Below are positions 1 through 9,160 of a stretch of DNA of 64,000 bases, piece by piece. This DNA is from Lunularia cruciata (lineage: Eukaryota > Streptophyta > Marchantiopsida > Lunulariales > Lunulariaceae). The translations under genes and the position numbers were made by a program. The notes beneath the pieces are model-generated. The model saw only the letters and a program-made list of their open reading frames with translations, was not told the DNA's origin and did no database searches. Within the stretch, counting starts at the first letter, position 1, and the number at the start of each line of letters is the position of its first letter. The stretch is taken from assembly GCA_948567375.1 (NCBI GenBank), contig OX419756.1, forward strand, positions 37,710,333 through 37,774,332. The letters are read 5' to 3'.

Positions 1-440
1 TGGGCTAATGCAACGTTGCTTTTGGTGGATTGGTCTTGCATGTGACTCCACCTCAATCTTGTGCTCCTCCAAGGTGACTTCCTTCAAATCCTTGTAACTA
101 AAAGCAAACACATGGATGAACTTGCGGATAATCTCCTCAAATCTCACCTTCTCCTCCTTGGTAACATTTGGACCATACTTGGGGATAGCTAACCTTCTCT
201 CTACCTCCTCAAGTGTCAATGGTGATTTATCTGGGCCCTTCAAAATCTTTGGCTTAGGTGCAAAATCCATAGCACACAAAAGATACACATCTGAATCAGA
301 TTCAGATTCATCCTCTTCCTCCTCCTCCGTAGAAGTCTCCTCTTCCATGCTTGTGTCCAAACCTGAAGCTCCTTCTTTAGAATCTAATTCCCAATAATCA
401 AAAGATGGTGTATCTGAATGTGAAGTCTTAGTGATGTTAG

Positions 441-995
441 TCATAGAACTGTGACTCTATGGTTTGATGGCCCAATCCTCAAGTACCCTTTGTGCCATTG
501 ATCAGTTGTGCGTGCTGCTCTCAACAATGGCTTCCCAAGAAGTAAGTTATAGCTTGAATCCTTCAAGACTTGGAAAGTCATGAGATTTTGAACTCCCATA
601 ACTGAAACTACCACCTTATCTATCACCCCTATTGGTCAAACTTGTTGCTTGTTTGCCATGCTCACAACAAATATTGAAGGTCTTGAGGGTGGCATACCCA
701 ACTATTTCATCAACCTTTCTAACATGGCATTTACTGTTGATCCTCCATCAACCAATGCATCCTTGATGTTGTGACCATTTTCTCTCACATCAATCTTAGA
801 GGCATATTCACAAGCCTCCCATAGTGTTTGCTTGGCATCCACCACCCCCAATGATACTGGAGCTTTTTCCTTCTTCTTCTTCTTGCACCTTGATGAACTC
901 GAACCACCTCTAATCTCTTTTCTCAAGGTAGGGTTCAAAGCAATCAATTGGCCTACTATGATGTTAGCCTTGTGGCTACCAACATCCTCCAACAC
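441..995 (-). CDS. Element F retropepsin-like protease region (fossil)
   Basis: Two adjacent minus-strand stretches read as an aspartic protease of the retroelement kind. The first (702-995) carries ALVDGGSTVNAM, the counterpart of the catalytic LxDxGS/A loop. The second (441-626) carries YNLLLGKPLL, the usual (Y)xxLLGxPxL segment near the end of retropepsins. The enzyme would cleave the Gag-Pol polyprotein. It lies directly downstream of gag, as expected for Ty3/gypsy. It is part of a broken element and is not a functional gene. Confidence 0.6.
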
Positions 996-1127
996 ATTGT
1001 AGTTCCACTATTGCTTTGAAATCAAGAAATCCTCCATCCTTAACTTCTTCCTTGGATTCTTTGTGGTTGATGGTGTTGATGTGCAAGTGCTCCTAGTAGA
1101 TATAGGAGTATCCTTGCTTGGAGTAAA

Positions 1128-2283
1128 TCATTGAGAAGAGTGAACATCCTCTACAAACTGAGCTCTCTTCTTCTCTTGTGCCAAAAGCTCCAAATTAAGA
1201 CTCTTGGAGTTTGAGCACTCTTTCTTCTCATACTTGCTCTCAACCATATTTATGGATACTATCCCCTTACCTTTGTTTGGATTAGGAGCCACTTGGGTTT
1301 CACTACCTCCTTCTTTCCCTCTATTGGCTCCCTCATAATCCCTTCCTCCATGGTAAGTGGAATTTGGGCAATTTCTTTGGATATGGCCTCTTCCTCCACA
1401 ACCAAAACAATTTCTATCATTGAAATTTTTGGCTGGTTGGCCTCCTCTATATGGATAGTTTCCATAACTCCTAGGCCCTCTCCCTACATTCTGATCCACC
1501 TCTCTCTTCTCCCATAGTTGCATCACATTGGTTTTGAGATCTACAAGTTGTTCTATGATGGTTTGAAGTAGATCCTTTGGTAGAGGTGCAAGAATTGGAG
1601 CAACTACTACTTATGGTGCAACCCTTGCCTCCAAAGTATAAAAAATTTCACAATACTTGTAGCCTTGAGGAGGATGCACAACCTCCTTCACCACCAAATC
1701 ACTCTCATCTCCTTCCAAACTCTCCTCCATACGAATTGTGATCTTGATAGCTTCAACCTTGAAAGAAGGTTTCTCATATCTCACCTTGCTTCTAATTTGT
1801 GGTCTCAACCCCCCTACAAAATTCTTGTTGAGCATGGCCCCTATGCCAATCATAGTAGTCTCCACATCATCCCCACCCTTCCTCAACACTATGCAAAATC
1901 TGCACTCTAACTTTTCCGATCTTTCCACATAAACTCTCAATTTTTCTCTATCTCCTTGTTTGAGAAAGGGAACCTCCCTCATCAATCTCTCAAAACTCTC
2001 ATCTATGAGAAAGCTCTTAATGAGTGTTGAAGTCAAACTCTCCCAAGACTCTTCTTCCCCATCTCTCCTCTCTCTCTTTGGTATTCTAACTCATACCATG
2101 TAAGTGTTGCATCCTCAAAGAAATCTGGTAATAATGAGGCCCACTCATTCTTTCTCCTCTCATTTTTCCTATGCAAGCTCTCTTGAAGTCTCTCACAAAG
2201 GCCTCCACATCTTTTCCATCCATGCCAAAAGAAAACCGGAAATTTTCCCATCTTAACCCCTCATTATCTTTCTTTTCTCTCAA
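1128..2283 (-). CDS. Element F gag with CCHC zinc knuckle (fossil)
   Basis: The region 1,611-2,283 resembles the retrotransposon gag core (capsid-like): DVEAFVRDFKRAC-type residues, then a stretch ending with FFEDATLTWYELE, then a block rich in Arg and Glu. The region 1,128-1,526 carries a zinc knuckle of the form CxxCGxxGHxxxxC (CFGCGGRGHIQRNC) in a Gly, Arg and Asn-rich tail, typical of nucleocapsid. It would package element RNA. It is broken in more than one place. Confidence 0.62.
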
Positions 2284-2320
2284 TTTTTTTTCTTCTTTTC
2301 TCTTTTCTTTTCTCTCATTC
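2276..2320. repeat. Pyrimidine-rich low-complexity tract
   Basis: A run dominated by T and C (ttttctttct-like) within element F, between gag and the extra zinc-knuckle frame. It is purine-rich on the element's coding strand. No function is inferred. Confidence 0.5.
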
Positions 2321-2492
2321 TATAACTAATAGAGTATATACATGACTAACACCATCTGAGAATAATCCACTCTAGGGAACAAAAAAGGTTCAGGTTGCTC
2401 CAAGATTTCCATAGCAATATCAAATCCTAGAGTGCATATTAATCTAACTCTCATGGATAGTTTATCCATAGATTGAAAGATTATCTCCATCA

Positions 2493-2966
2493 CTAATCTT
2501 GAGAACTAGCTGATGAAGGTGCTAGTATTTCTGTAGCTGTACTAAGACTCTCTCCAAAATCCTTCACCAAAGTCTCCAAAAGTGCTTTTACTCCACTACA
2601 CTCATATCCTTTTGGAAGTCCTTCAACTCCACAAACCTCACACAACTCCTTGGTCTTAGATCTTCTCCCTCCCAATCTTGGTGAAGAAGGTCCAACATGC
2701 AAACCCAAGTCAAGTAAGCCTCTCCGTTCCCTCAATCTCTTGCTCTCAAAGGTCAATGGACATGAACTTGCCTTATGTCCCTTCTCTCCACATAGAAAGC
2801 ACTTAGACTCACTCTTTCCTCCAAGTGGTGTAGGTTTTTGGATCCTCTCAACATTCTCTTCAAATTCTATTGTAAACTCTGTTTTCCTAAAATCCACTCC
2901 TACAATCACCTCAAACCCTTGAGGAACCTTGAATAGTCTCAATTTCCACTCTTGATGACCCTCCAT
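2493..2966 (-). CDS. Element F extra zinc-knuckle reading frame upstream of gag (fossil)
   Basis: A minus-strand frame of 157 codons between the N-terminal frame and gag. It has a good CCHC knuckle, CFLCGEKGHKASSC, then a basic Arg-rich block (RLRERRG) and a second Cys pair (CEVCG). Its position 5' of the main gag block is unusual, because most Ty3/gypsy elements carry one knuckle region after the capsid. It could be a duplicated nucleocapsid or a captured zinc-finger exon. No homolog is recognised. Confidence 0.45.
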   Translation of the reverse strand: MEGHQEWKLRLFKVPQGFEVIVGVDFRKTEFTIEFEENVERIQKPTPLGGKSESKCFLCGEKGHKASSCPLTFESKRLRERRGLLDLGLHVGPSSPRLGGRRSKTKELCEVCGVEGLPKGYECSGVKALLETLVKDFGESLSTATEILAPSSASSQD

Positions 2967-3811
2967 GTTCCCAAGATGAATCTAAACACTCAAACATGCT
3001 TTTTGTTGCTCTCAAACTCCTCATGCATGAGATCTACACTTTGCAGAATTGACCCTTCTTCACAATGTCACTCTAATCTCCCAACCAGTATGTCATAGTC
3101 CTCTGAAAATTTTCACACTTGATAAAAACTTCAGAGCGTCTCTCCTTGCAAATTTCAGATCTTTTTGTGGAGCCATTTGGCCTAGACACCTTTCTATTCA
3201 GCACACATATTTCAGATTTGGTCTAAAAACCACCCCCTTCACTTTAAAAGCTCATGACTCCTTGTGCAAGAATGGTCTCTCTCTATTTCTTGTAGTAGCA
3301 AGTAGGATACAATGCACTTAATTTTCTTGAAAATTTTCAGGACAATTCATTGAAAATTGAAGAAATGGCAGACTCTGTGCAATTTTCGAGAGAGCATGCA
3401 GTTGCAGGAACACTTTACCCTATCAACTTTCAAAAATTCTAGCCCAGTGTGCATAGTAGCTCTCACAATAATTTCAAGTGTGATAATTGGAAGATAACCC
3501 AAGCTATCATGTGTAGAAATTTCAAGTCCAGATCTCAAACTTGAGATTTTGCCCAAAATCACCTTAATCCCCAAAATCTGCAATCCACCTCACACAATCT
3601 CTCCAATTCCTCTCATGTGTGTATAAGATGTACAAAATCACCTCAAAGACATCATAATGAACTACAGGGTATACAAATGGATCTTGGTTCTCTAACATAA
3701 GTTCAGCCCTCTCCTCTCCTAATGTTCTCTCCAAGTGAGCTCTCATAGCCTCCTTTTGCCTAATGTAGAATTGAACACGGAACATTACCTTGCCTTCTAG
3801 AGAGGTCCCGG
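2967..3811 (-). CDS. Element F leader and N-terminal frame (fossil)
   Basis: The region 3,564-3,842 is open on the minus strand and encodes a segment with KVMFRVQFYIRQKEAMR and a VYPVVHYD motif. A segment of similar arrangement (KVMYIQREQMRVSLVFHFG and ILPVVIYD) occurs at the same place, just after the primer site, in chromovirus E (53,279-53,500). So the two elements share an N-terminal gag extension. The last 31 bases of the open stretch belong to inserted element A. Nothing recognisable lies in 2,967-3,563. Confidence 0.4.
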
Positions 3812-3916
3812 TGTCATGCGTATATACATTGCTACACAACATACATTGTTGTCAACATCATACACTATAAAAGCACAACTCACACATAAGTCATACATAG
3901 ACTCTAAAGTGCCACA
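3812..3916 (-). repeat. Terminal unit Y, outer copy, element A
   Basis: A 105-bp unit that starts TGTCATGCGT on the plus strand and ends GTGCCACA. It recurs at 4,369-4,473 with 3 differences, and in element B at 27,206-27,310 and 27,764-27,868. On the element's own strand it runs TGTGGCAC...GACA, so it has TG...CA ends. Both copies in A share a variant (ATAAAAGCAC) where both copies in B read ATAGAAACAC. Confidence 0.85.
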
Positions 3917-3918
3917 AT

Positions 3919-4366
3919 AATCAGATTGCTTAACATTCTCAACTCGACTCAACTCAGATCAGTACTTGATCTGTCACTCTATAAACTGCCAACAACTGGG
4001 CACTGATTACAGTCAAGCCACACCCACTCAAGCATAGAGAATCCAGGTGACGCTTGCCGGCCTCTGTCCACCATAGCCAGGAACTCGAAGGCTCAACATC
4101 AGAGAAGTGAGCTCTCTGGAGCTCACTTCAAAACTATACCTCCTGGACTCGAGCTAGCCCTGAAACCCTAACGGTCCTGCTGACGGCACACTCAACGGTG
4201 CAAACGGTGCAAAGTGACGGTGGGCCCTACCGTGAAGTCAGTACCCCAAACACGAAATCTAACCGTCGGAAAGTAGTCCCTGAGAAACTACTAGAATAAC
4301 TCTAACTACCATCACTGGAACTCTAGTGTCCGAGCATCTAGATGCGGAACTACAAATGGCGTGACA
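3919..4366 (-). repeat. Terminal unit X, 3' copy, element A
   Basis: A unit of about 449 bp matching 12,988-13,438 (5' copy of A), both X units of B, and the split X of C. On the element strand it begins TGTCACGCC and ends CTGATTA. Inside are a TATA-like TTTATAGA and two short perfect hairpins (see 4,104-4,129). It is joined directly to the outer Y on one side and to the inner Y through a 2-nt GC spacer on the other. Confidence 0.85.
4104..4129. repeat. 11-bp perfect hairpin inside terminal unit X
   Basis: GAAGTGAGCTC, four loop bases, GAGCTCACTTC. The same arms with loop TCTG or TCTA occur in the X units of A and B; C has a decayed version near 16,650. A second hairpin, ACGGTGGG-C-CCCACCGT, is present in most X copies (for example 13,280-13,310). 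These are candidate RNA structures or protein-binding palindromes of the terminal repeat. Confidence 0.55.
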
Positions 4367-4368
4367 GC

Positions 4369-4473
4369 TGTCGTGCGTATATACATTGCTACACAACATA
4401 CATCGCTGTCAACATCATACACTATAAAAGCACAACTCACACATAAGTCATACATAGACTCTAAAGTGCCACA
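4369..4473 (-). repeat. Terminal unit Y, inner copy, element A
   Basis: A 105-bp unit 97% identical to the outer Y. It is followed on the plus strand by a C-rich run (TGCCCCCCTAGC), which on the element strand is a purine tract (AGGGGGGCA) immediately before Y. This is the expected place of the polypurine primer at the start of a 3' terminal repeat. Confidence 0.8.
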
Positions 4474-4490
4474 ATTGCCCCCCTAGCTGG
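4474..4490 (-). promoter_or_regulatory. Candidate polypurine tract, element A
   Basis: On the minus strand AGGGGGGCAAT precedes the TGTGGCAC start of the inner Y. Element B has AGGGGAGCGAT at the same place. Polypurine tracts prime plus-strand DNA synthesis in LTR retroelements. Position and composition fit, though the tract is short. Confidence 0.5.
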
Positions 4491-4642
4491 CGGTTAGGTC
4501 CCTCTAACTCCAGATAGCCATCTACTCTAAATATATGGTATACCCTCTAATGGGCAAAGATCAGGAGGCCGAGTGCTATGGAGCCCCTTTGTTAGTCGCC
4601 TGTCTGCAATCTATACCATATAAAGAATGAACTAGCTATAGG
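4491..4642 (-). other. Element A 3' untranslated stretch
   Basis: A stretch of about 150 bp between the PHD-finger reading frame and the candidate polypurine tract. It is closely matched at 27,880-28,037 in element B. No further motif was recognised. Confidence 0.5.
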
Positions 4643-5230
4643 TCAAGTACATCTAGGACATAACCACTGTCCCTGAGGAACCACCATGAGGGGAGGAGTC
4701 ATACATGCCATATGCCATCCTCTCGAACAGCTATCACACACTAACATAGTAGCAACTCCACCAAAAGAGCCACATAACATACACCTCAAGCCTGCACGTA
4801 CAAGTGCCAAGCTTGGGTCCATAGTACCATCAATGTTTGGGAGGTGGCATGGTGCACAATTGCACACATGATCCTTCCAAACAACACCATCACGTCCTTC
4901 TAACACAAGGACTCTAGATGGCAAAACCTCGTGCAATCTCAAGATAGTGCGGCCTGTAGAAACATCAAGTGTCATCGGTGCTGTCTGCTGTAGATATACA
5001 TAGTCGCGTGGATGAAATCGACAGATCGAGGGTCTATAACCTCCTCCTTGAATGGTAGCATAGCGTAAAGTATCTCTATGCTGAGCAATCGCCAAGTTCT
5101 CAAAAGCCATCGGCATCACTCTCCGAAAGATCTCTGCCTGCTGAGAACATGCGCTCATCCATACATTGGGGTCATCCAAGTCCAAAACTACAGTAGCATC
5201 TTGACGAATGGCTGCAGGTAAATCTGGATC
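4643..5230 (-). CDS. Element A integrase C-terminal part with PHD finger (fossil)
   Basis: The minus-strand frame begins with an integrase tail (DLDDPNVWMSACSQQ..., then FHPRDYVYLQQ and RTILRLHEVLPSRVLVLEGRDG, a GPY/F-like or SH3-like module). It ends in a Cys/His cluster: CMLCG ... CDSC..GWHMAC ... WLCPRC, at about 4,646-4,786. The spacing is C4-H-C3, the PHD finger pattern, and the Trp two residues before the final CPxC is the usual PHD residue. PHD fingers commonly read histone H3 tails. Here it takes the place that a chromodomain holds in chromoviruses, so a role in choosing integration sites is a reasonable inference. Copy B has the same finger at 28,041-28,180. Confidence 0.75.
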   Translation of the reverse strand, partial: DPDLPAAIRQDATVVLDLDDPNVWMSACSQQAEIFRRVMPMAFENLAIAQHRDTLRYATIQGGGYRPSICRFHPRDYVYLQQTAPMTLDVSTGRTILRLHEVLPSRVLVLEGRDGVVWKDHVCNCAPCHLPNIDGTMDPSLALVRAGLRCMLCGSFGGVATMLVCDSCSRGWHMACMTPPLMVVPQGQWLCPRCT

Positions 5231-6406
5231 TCATCCAAAGAGTAGAAAGTATGGAGAGAAGGATGCAAAGGAGGCTTGCCGGCTGAACCAATAGCCCATG
5301 GCCAACCAAGGTAACTGGAGATCCCAATCTCCCAAGTGGCCTCTTTGCAAACCATACTTTCTCAATCCTCTCTTCACCGTCTGAACCACTCTCTCTGCTA
5401 AGCCATCTGCCTCAAGGTGATCTCGGAATGTAGTACAATGATCAATCAAAGCCTTGTCACACAAGACCTAAAACTCTCCCAAGAACTTTGTACCTTGATC
5501 AGTCAAAACCTCAGTTGGTGCACCAAAATGACTAAGAACTCGATCCAAGAACGAGTAAGCTGTCCCTTCACTAGACTTGTCAGGAAGTGCCACCAACTCA
5601 ATCCACTTGGAGAAGTGCTCCACCATCACCAAAACATACCGATGATGTCTCACAGTCAGCGGTAAAGGCTTGGCGAAGTCCAAACTCCAACGGTAACCCA
5701 ATCCCATGATAGGTAATGGATGTAACTGTGGCGTAGGAGCATTGAATGATGCTCTAACTTGGTCACAAACCATACATCTTGCAACAAACTGCTGTACCTC
5801 GGTCTGCATACCGTGCCACCAATAATGACTCTGGAGTAAGCTATATGTACGCTTTACTCCAAAATCTCCTAGCTCCTCATGAGCATGATGGACCAATTGT
5901 GGTCTCTGTGATGGAAGTGGTACTACTCGCACTCTACCATCCTCCCATACACGCAAAAGGTGTCTACCCTCCAATCTGAACCGTTTGGCTCGCTGAAGAA
6001 TACAGCCTCTCTTCTTGGCCCCAACTGTGCCACCCACAACACCAGTGCAAAGATAGTCCATCACTAAGACATCATCATGAATGTCTCGCTGAACTTTACC
6101 AATATCTTCACTCTCTGGATCTGTGACCTCAATAACTCCTCCTGTATGTGCTAAGAGAGATACCACCAAAGTCTCTGCAAATATACACAGAAAGGCCGAT
6201 GCATGCCAACCTGGCACCATCTCCTCATCTGTCTCACCATGCCAACATGCTCCGGTCTGATCCTGCTGGCTGGGACATGGGTTTCTACTCAACCCATCTG
6301 CATCACGGTTCACCACTCCAGGTCTGTGAACAACCGTGAAATCATACTCCTGTAAAATCAGAGCCCATTGTGCAAGCTTCCTTGAAAGCTTGTCGGACTC
6401 CATCAA
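5231..6406 (-). CDS. Element A integrase core (fossil)
   Basis: Ty3/gypsy integrase. The N-terminal zinc-binding segment reads HAHEELGDFGVKRTY...SHYWW...CMVCDQVRA (HHCC). The catalytic core follows: WSLDFAKPLP with the first Asp, then VEHFSKWIELVAL and GAPTEVLTDQGTKFLGEF with the second Asp. The downstream part at 5,231-5,464 has WLAMGYWFSRQASFASFSPYFLLFG, the usual post-core segment. It catalyses insertion of element cDNA and is expected to leave a 4-6 bp duplication; the CCGG flank agrees. It is broken. Confidence 0.82.
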
Positions 6407-7708
6407 CCACTTCAGTAGCTAATGATCAGTGATGAGAGTGAAGGGGTTACCAAATAGGTAACATCGGAAATGTGCTACTGCCCAAACTGCTGCCAAGCAC
6501 TCTCCTTCATATGAACTATACTTTGCCTCCGCTGAATTGTTGGAGCGACTAGCATAGGCCACCACAAACTCCTTCTCCTCATCATCATGCTAGGTGAGCA
6601 CCGCTCCAAGCCCCAACATACTCCAATCAGTGTGAACCTGAAATGGTCATCCCTTGATCGGTCTCCTCAAAATAGGAGCAGATGTCAACCTCTCCTTGAG
6701 CTCTACAAAAGCTCTCTCCTGCTCATCTCCCCAACACCACTCTTGTGTAAGCTTGGTCAACTTTATCAAGGCCTTGGCAATGGCACTAAATCCTCTAACA
6801 TAGCTGCAATAGGAGTTTGCCAACCCAAGGAATGCTCGCACTCTCCTCACATCCGTAGGCCGAGGAATATGTGCAATAGCCTCCACCTTGGTCTGCTGAA
6901 CACCAAGTCCTCCGGGGTAGATAGTGTGACCCAAATACTCAACCTGCTCATGGAAGAACCTACACTTCCCAGGATGTAATTTGAGTCCATGAGATCTCAA
7001 CCTCTCAAACACCTCCAACAACTGTCACTCATGCTCCTCCATAGTAGTGCTATAAACCAAAATGTCATCAATATAGCACCGAGCAAAATCCAATCCAGCT
7101 AGGATCCTATCCATGACCCTCAAGAACTCAGCGGGAGCATTCTTCAACCCAAATGGTAAGAACCTCCACTGATATAACACATCCTTGCCGTGAGGATCAA
7201 TAGCCCAAAATGTTGTCTTGGACTTATCTTCCTCCCTAATCCGCAACTGATGATATCCCGCTCGAAGATCCAAAGTACTGAAGATCTTTGCATGCCCAAT
7301 CGCATCAAAAATCTCCTCCGGTGTAGGCATGGCATACCGATCAGCCCTGGTCTGTCGGTTGATAGGACAGTTATCTCCACACATCCGCCTATCTGTATAG
7401 TTGCTATGCATATCCTTCTTGGCTGGCATCACTGTCGTTGATGCATACTCTCCATGTGAAATCTCCACCAAACCAGCCTCAAAAAGGTCAATACTCCGGC
7501 TCTGAATCAATGTCCTCTCCATCTCACTATATCGATAAGGACGTCGGAAAACTGGTGTGTCACTAGTCAGCTCAATCCGTATACCAGGTCCTTCAGAGCA
7601 CCCAAATCCTTCATATTGAAGGCAAAACAACTCGTGTGACTCCTCAAGAACCTCCAAACCCTCCGTCTTTCCTCTCCAGTAAGCTTGGGTCCAAGATCTG
7701 GCTCCCAA
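6407..7708 (-). CDS. Element A reverse transcriptase and RNase H (fossil)
   Basis: The reverse transcriptase at 7,025-7,708 shows FSTLDLRAGYHQLRI, FLPFGLKNAPAEF and the catalytic box YIDDILVYS. The thumb and connection follow at 6,647-7,021 (KCRFFHEQVEYLGHTI, then RAFLGLANSYCSYVRGFS). RNase H lies at about 6,380-6,640 and is clearer in copy B (29,760-29,960: YSSYKGECLAAVWAV..., TNHQPLKWLM). The motif set and the RT-RH-IN order place the element in Ty3/gypsy. It is broken by several interruptions. Confidence 0.85.
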
Positions 7709-8475
7709 GTATCCTCTGTAACTGTAGTAGGAGTGGAAGACGTACTGACTAGCTGCTACACTGGGCCCTTGGGAGCAATGGTGTCATGCTCCCGACCACT
7801 AGAGGTCCCAACCTCTGTGTGAAAAACTCCCTCCACTCTGGCTGCAAGCTCCATAAGTCCTCTGGCTGCATCCCATGTGGACCAAGGGTGTAATCCAAGT
7901 AGCCCACGCTCGCCTGGATGGACTCCAAGTAGACCACTCTCCCTAGTAGCTACTGGATGTGTCCCAAGAATACCATGTCCACTCGGTCCATCGCCCCCAG
8001 CATGTGCCTGAATCGTCTCAATAGGCACAGGGCTCACAAGTGTCCGAGTGGTGATGCCTATCAAGCGCATCCTATGTTGCTGTGCCAAACCAAGGCTCAC
8101 AATCCAGGTCAAACAGTTCAGGTCCATAGCCTGACCTAACACCTGACGCCTGGATGCCTCTGACACTGCTGGAACAGCGGTAATACCGGTGCGAAAACCC
8201 ATTGCCCGCTCTCTCTCATCAGCATTGGGCTCCACCAATTGCTGTAATTGTGAGTCCCAAACAAGTCCAAGTCCTCCCTCTCAAAAAGCATGAGAGCCTG
8301 GGAAACTCATGAGTGTAGGAAATGCAGCTCTAGGCTGTCCAACTAGGTTCACCACTGCCATAGGTGACCTATCAGCCACTACCATTGTCTGAGCCTGATG
8401 TCCAACATCCAAGATATCATCAACAAGAATGTGGTCTAGTCGCTGAATCCCATCATAACTACGTTGTAGAGAGGT
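7709..8475 (-). CDS. Element A linker with short GLLGxHP repeats (fossil)
   Basis: Lies between the methyltransferase and reverse transcriptase. The frame at 7,756-8,238 has no family I recognise, but contains three imperfect repeats around GILGTHP, GLLGVHPGE and GLLGLHP. Copy B keeps the same repeats (31,265-31,594). It is probably a flexible or interaction linker of the polyprotein. Confidence 0.5.
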
Positions 8476-9160
8476 TTAGGGTTTAGGGGGGTTCGTCCAC
8501 CAAAGACGAAGACGATGAGCCCGTGATCCCACTCTGGCTGCATCTAACAATACAGCAGGTCCTATCCAAGAATGGACCTGATGTGTACTCGCCACCACTC
8601 TAGTGCGAGAATCACCCATCAATGGAACGTTCTCCAAAAGGTAAGCTGGAGAAACAGACTGATGAACCTGGAGATGTTGTAGTATCCATAACATCTCCCA
8701 AAACACACCAGAACGAGGATCCTGAAGACCCAAACCGCGGCCCGCACGTGTATGTCCCTAACATGGCCATCCACAAATCACCAAGTGAACAGGCCCATGT
8801 CTCTCTAGGTCATGCGCCCCCAGTAAGGAAATGTCTCCTGGTAAGGCCTTTTGGTAACCTCTGACTACTGACATTGGTAATAACTCCGGTACCGATAGGC
8901 CAAGTGTGCCACATGATGTAGAGAGACTTGCCTAGCAGTCTCATCTCTCTCTACATACAAGTACCTCTGTACTCGGATACCCGCATGTAACACCATAGCT
9001 AGTTTGGTGCTGATCCCACCAAACAACTCCAATAGGCATATCCCCTCTACTGGATATTGCCAAGCAATGAGTGTGGTATCCAGAGGTGTCAAAGCAATCG
9101 CCTCTGGAGGCTCATCCTCACACTCATCCCTTGATGGTACGAAGGCTCCACTCCAAGCCT
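8476..9160 (-). CDS. Element A cytosine-5 DNA methyltransferase domain, DNMT3-like (fossil)
   Basis: Minus-strand segments carry the ordered motifs of C5-cytosine methyltransferases. Motif I is LLELFGGIST near 9,010-9,050 (S-adenosylmethionine binding, cf. LFDGIATG in DNMT3), followed by VQRYLYVERDETARQVSLHHV (motif II, with the acidic residue). The motif IV region (GWPC) is near 8,765. Then QDPRSGVFWEML and the motif VI core YLLENVPLMGD (Glu-Asn-Val at about 8,626-8,634), then DAARVGSRAHRLRLWWTN, which resembles the DNMT3 segment VSAAHRARYFWGN. Order and spacing fit DNMT3/DRM better than DNMT1 or CMT; the order I-to-VIII is not permuted as in DRM. No separate ADD domain is seen. It is broken; copy B (31,834-32,460) is clearer. 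Confidence 0.78.

Larger units (their letters stand above)
1..3811 (-). mobile_element. Element F, Ty3/gypsy-like fossil, gag-protease part (runs off the left edge)
   Basis: Minus-strand Ty3/gypsy-like retroelement. Visible parts from its 5' side are an N-terminal frame, a zinc-knuckle frame, gag with a CCHC knuckle and a retropepsin. Reverse transcriptase and integrase would lie left of the window. F is interrupted at 3,811/13,439 by element A, which is flanked by a CCGG duplication, so F continues at 13,439-14,146, where its likely 5' LTR lies. It is broken, with several interruptions in gag and protease. Family assignment rests on domain order and on the gag and protease motifs, because no reverse transcriptase is in view. 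F in turn appears to sit inside element C, whose sequence resumes exactly where F's LTR ends. Confidence 0.72.

Noticed and set aside
116-397. Serine-rich plus-strand frame
   Set aside because: It lies opposite the acidic coding text of element F. The Ser run is the complement of a Glu/Asp-rich stretch.
8470-8492. Telomere-like GGTTTAGGGTTTAGGG in element A
   Set aside because: Only two units, inside the methyltransferase region, and B reads differently there. Local mutation is the simpler reading.
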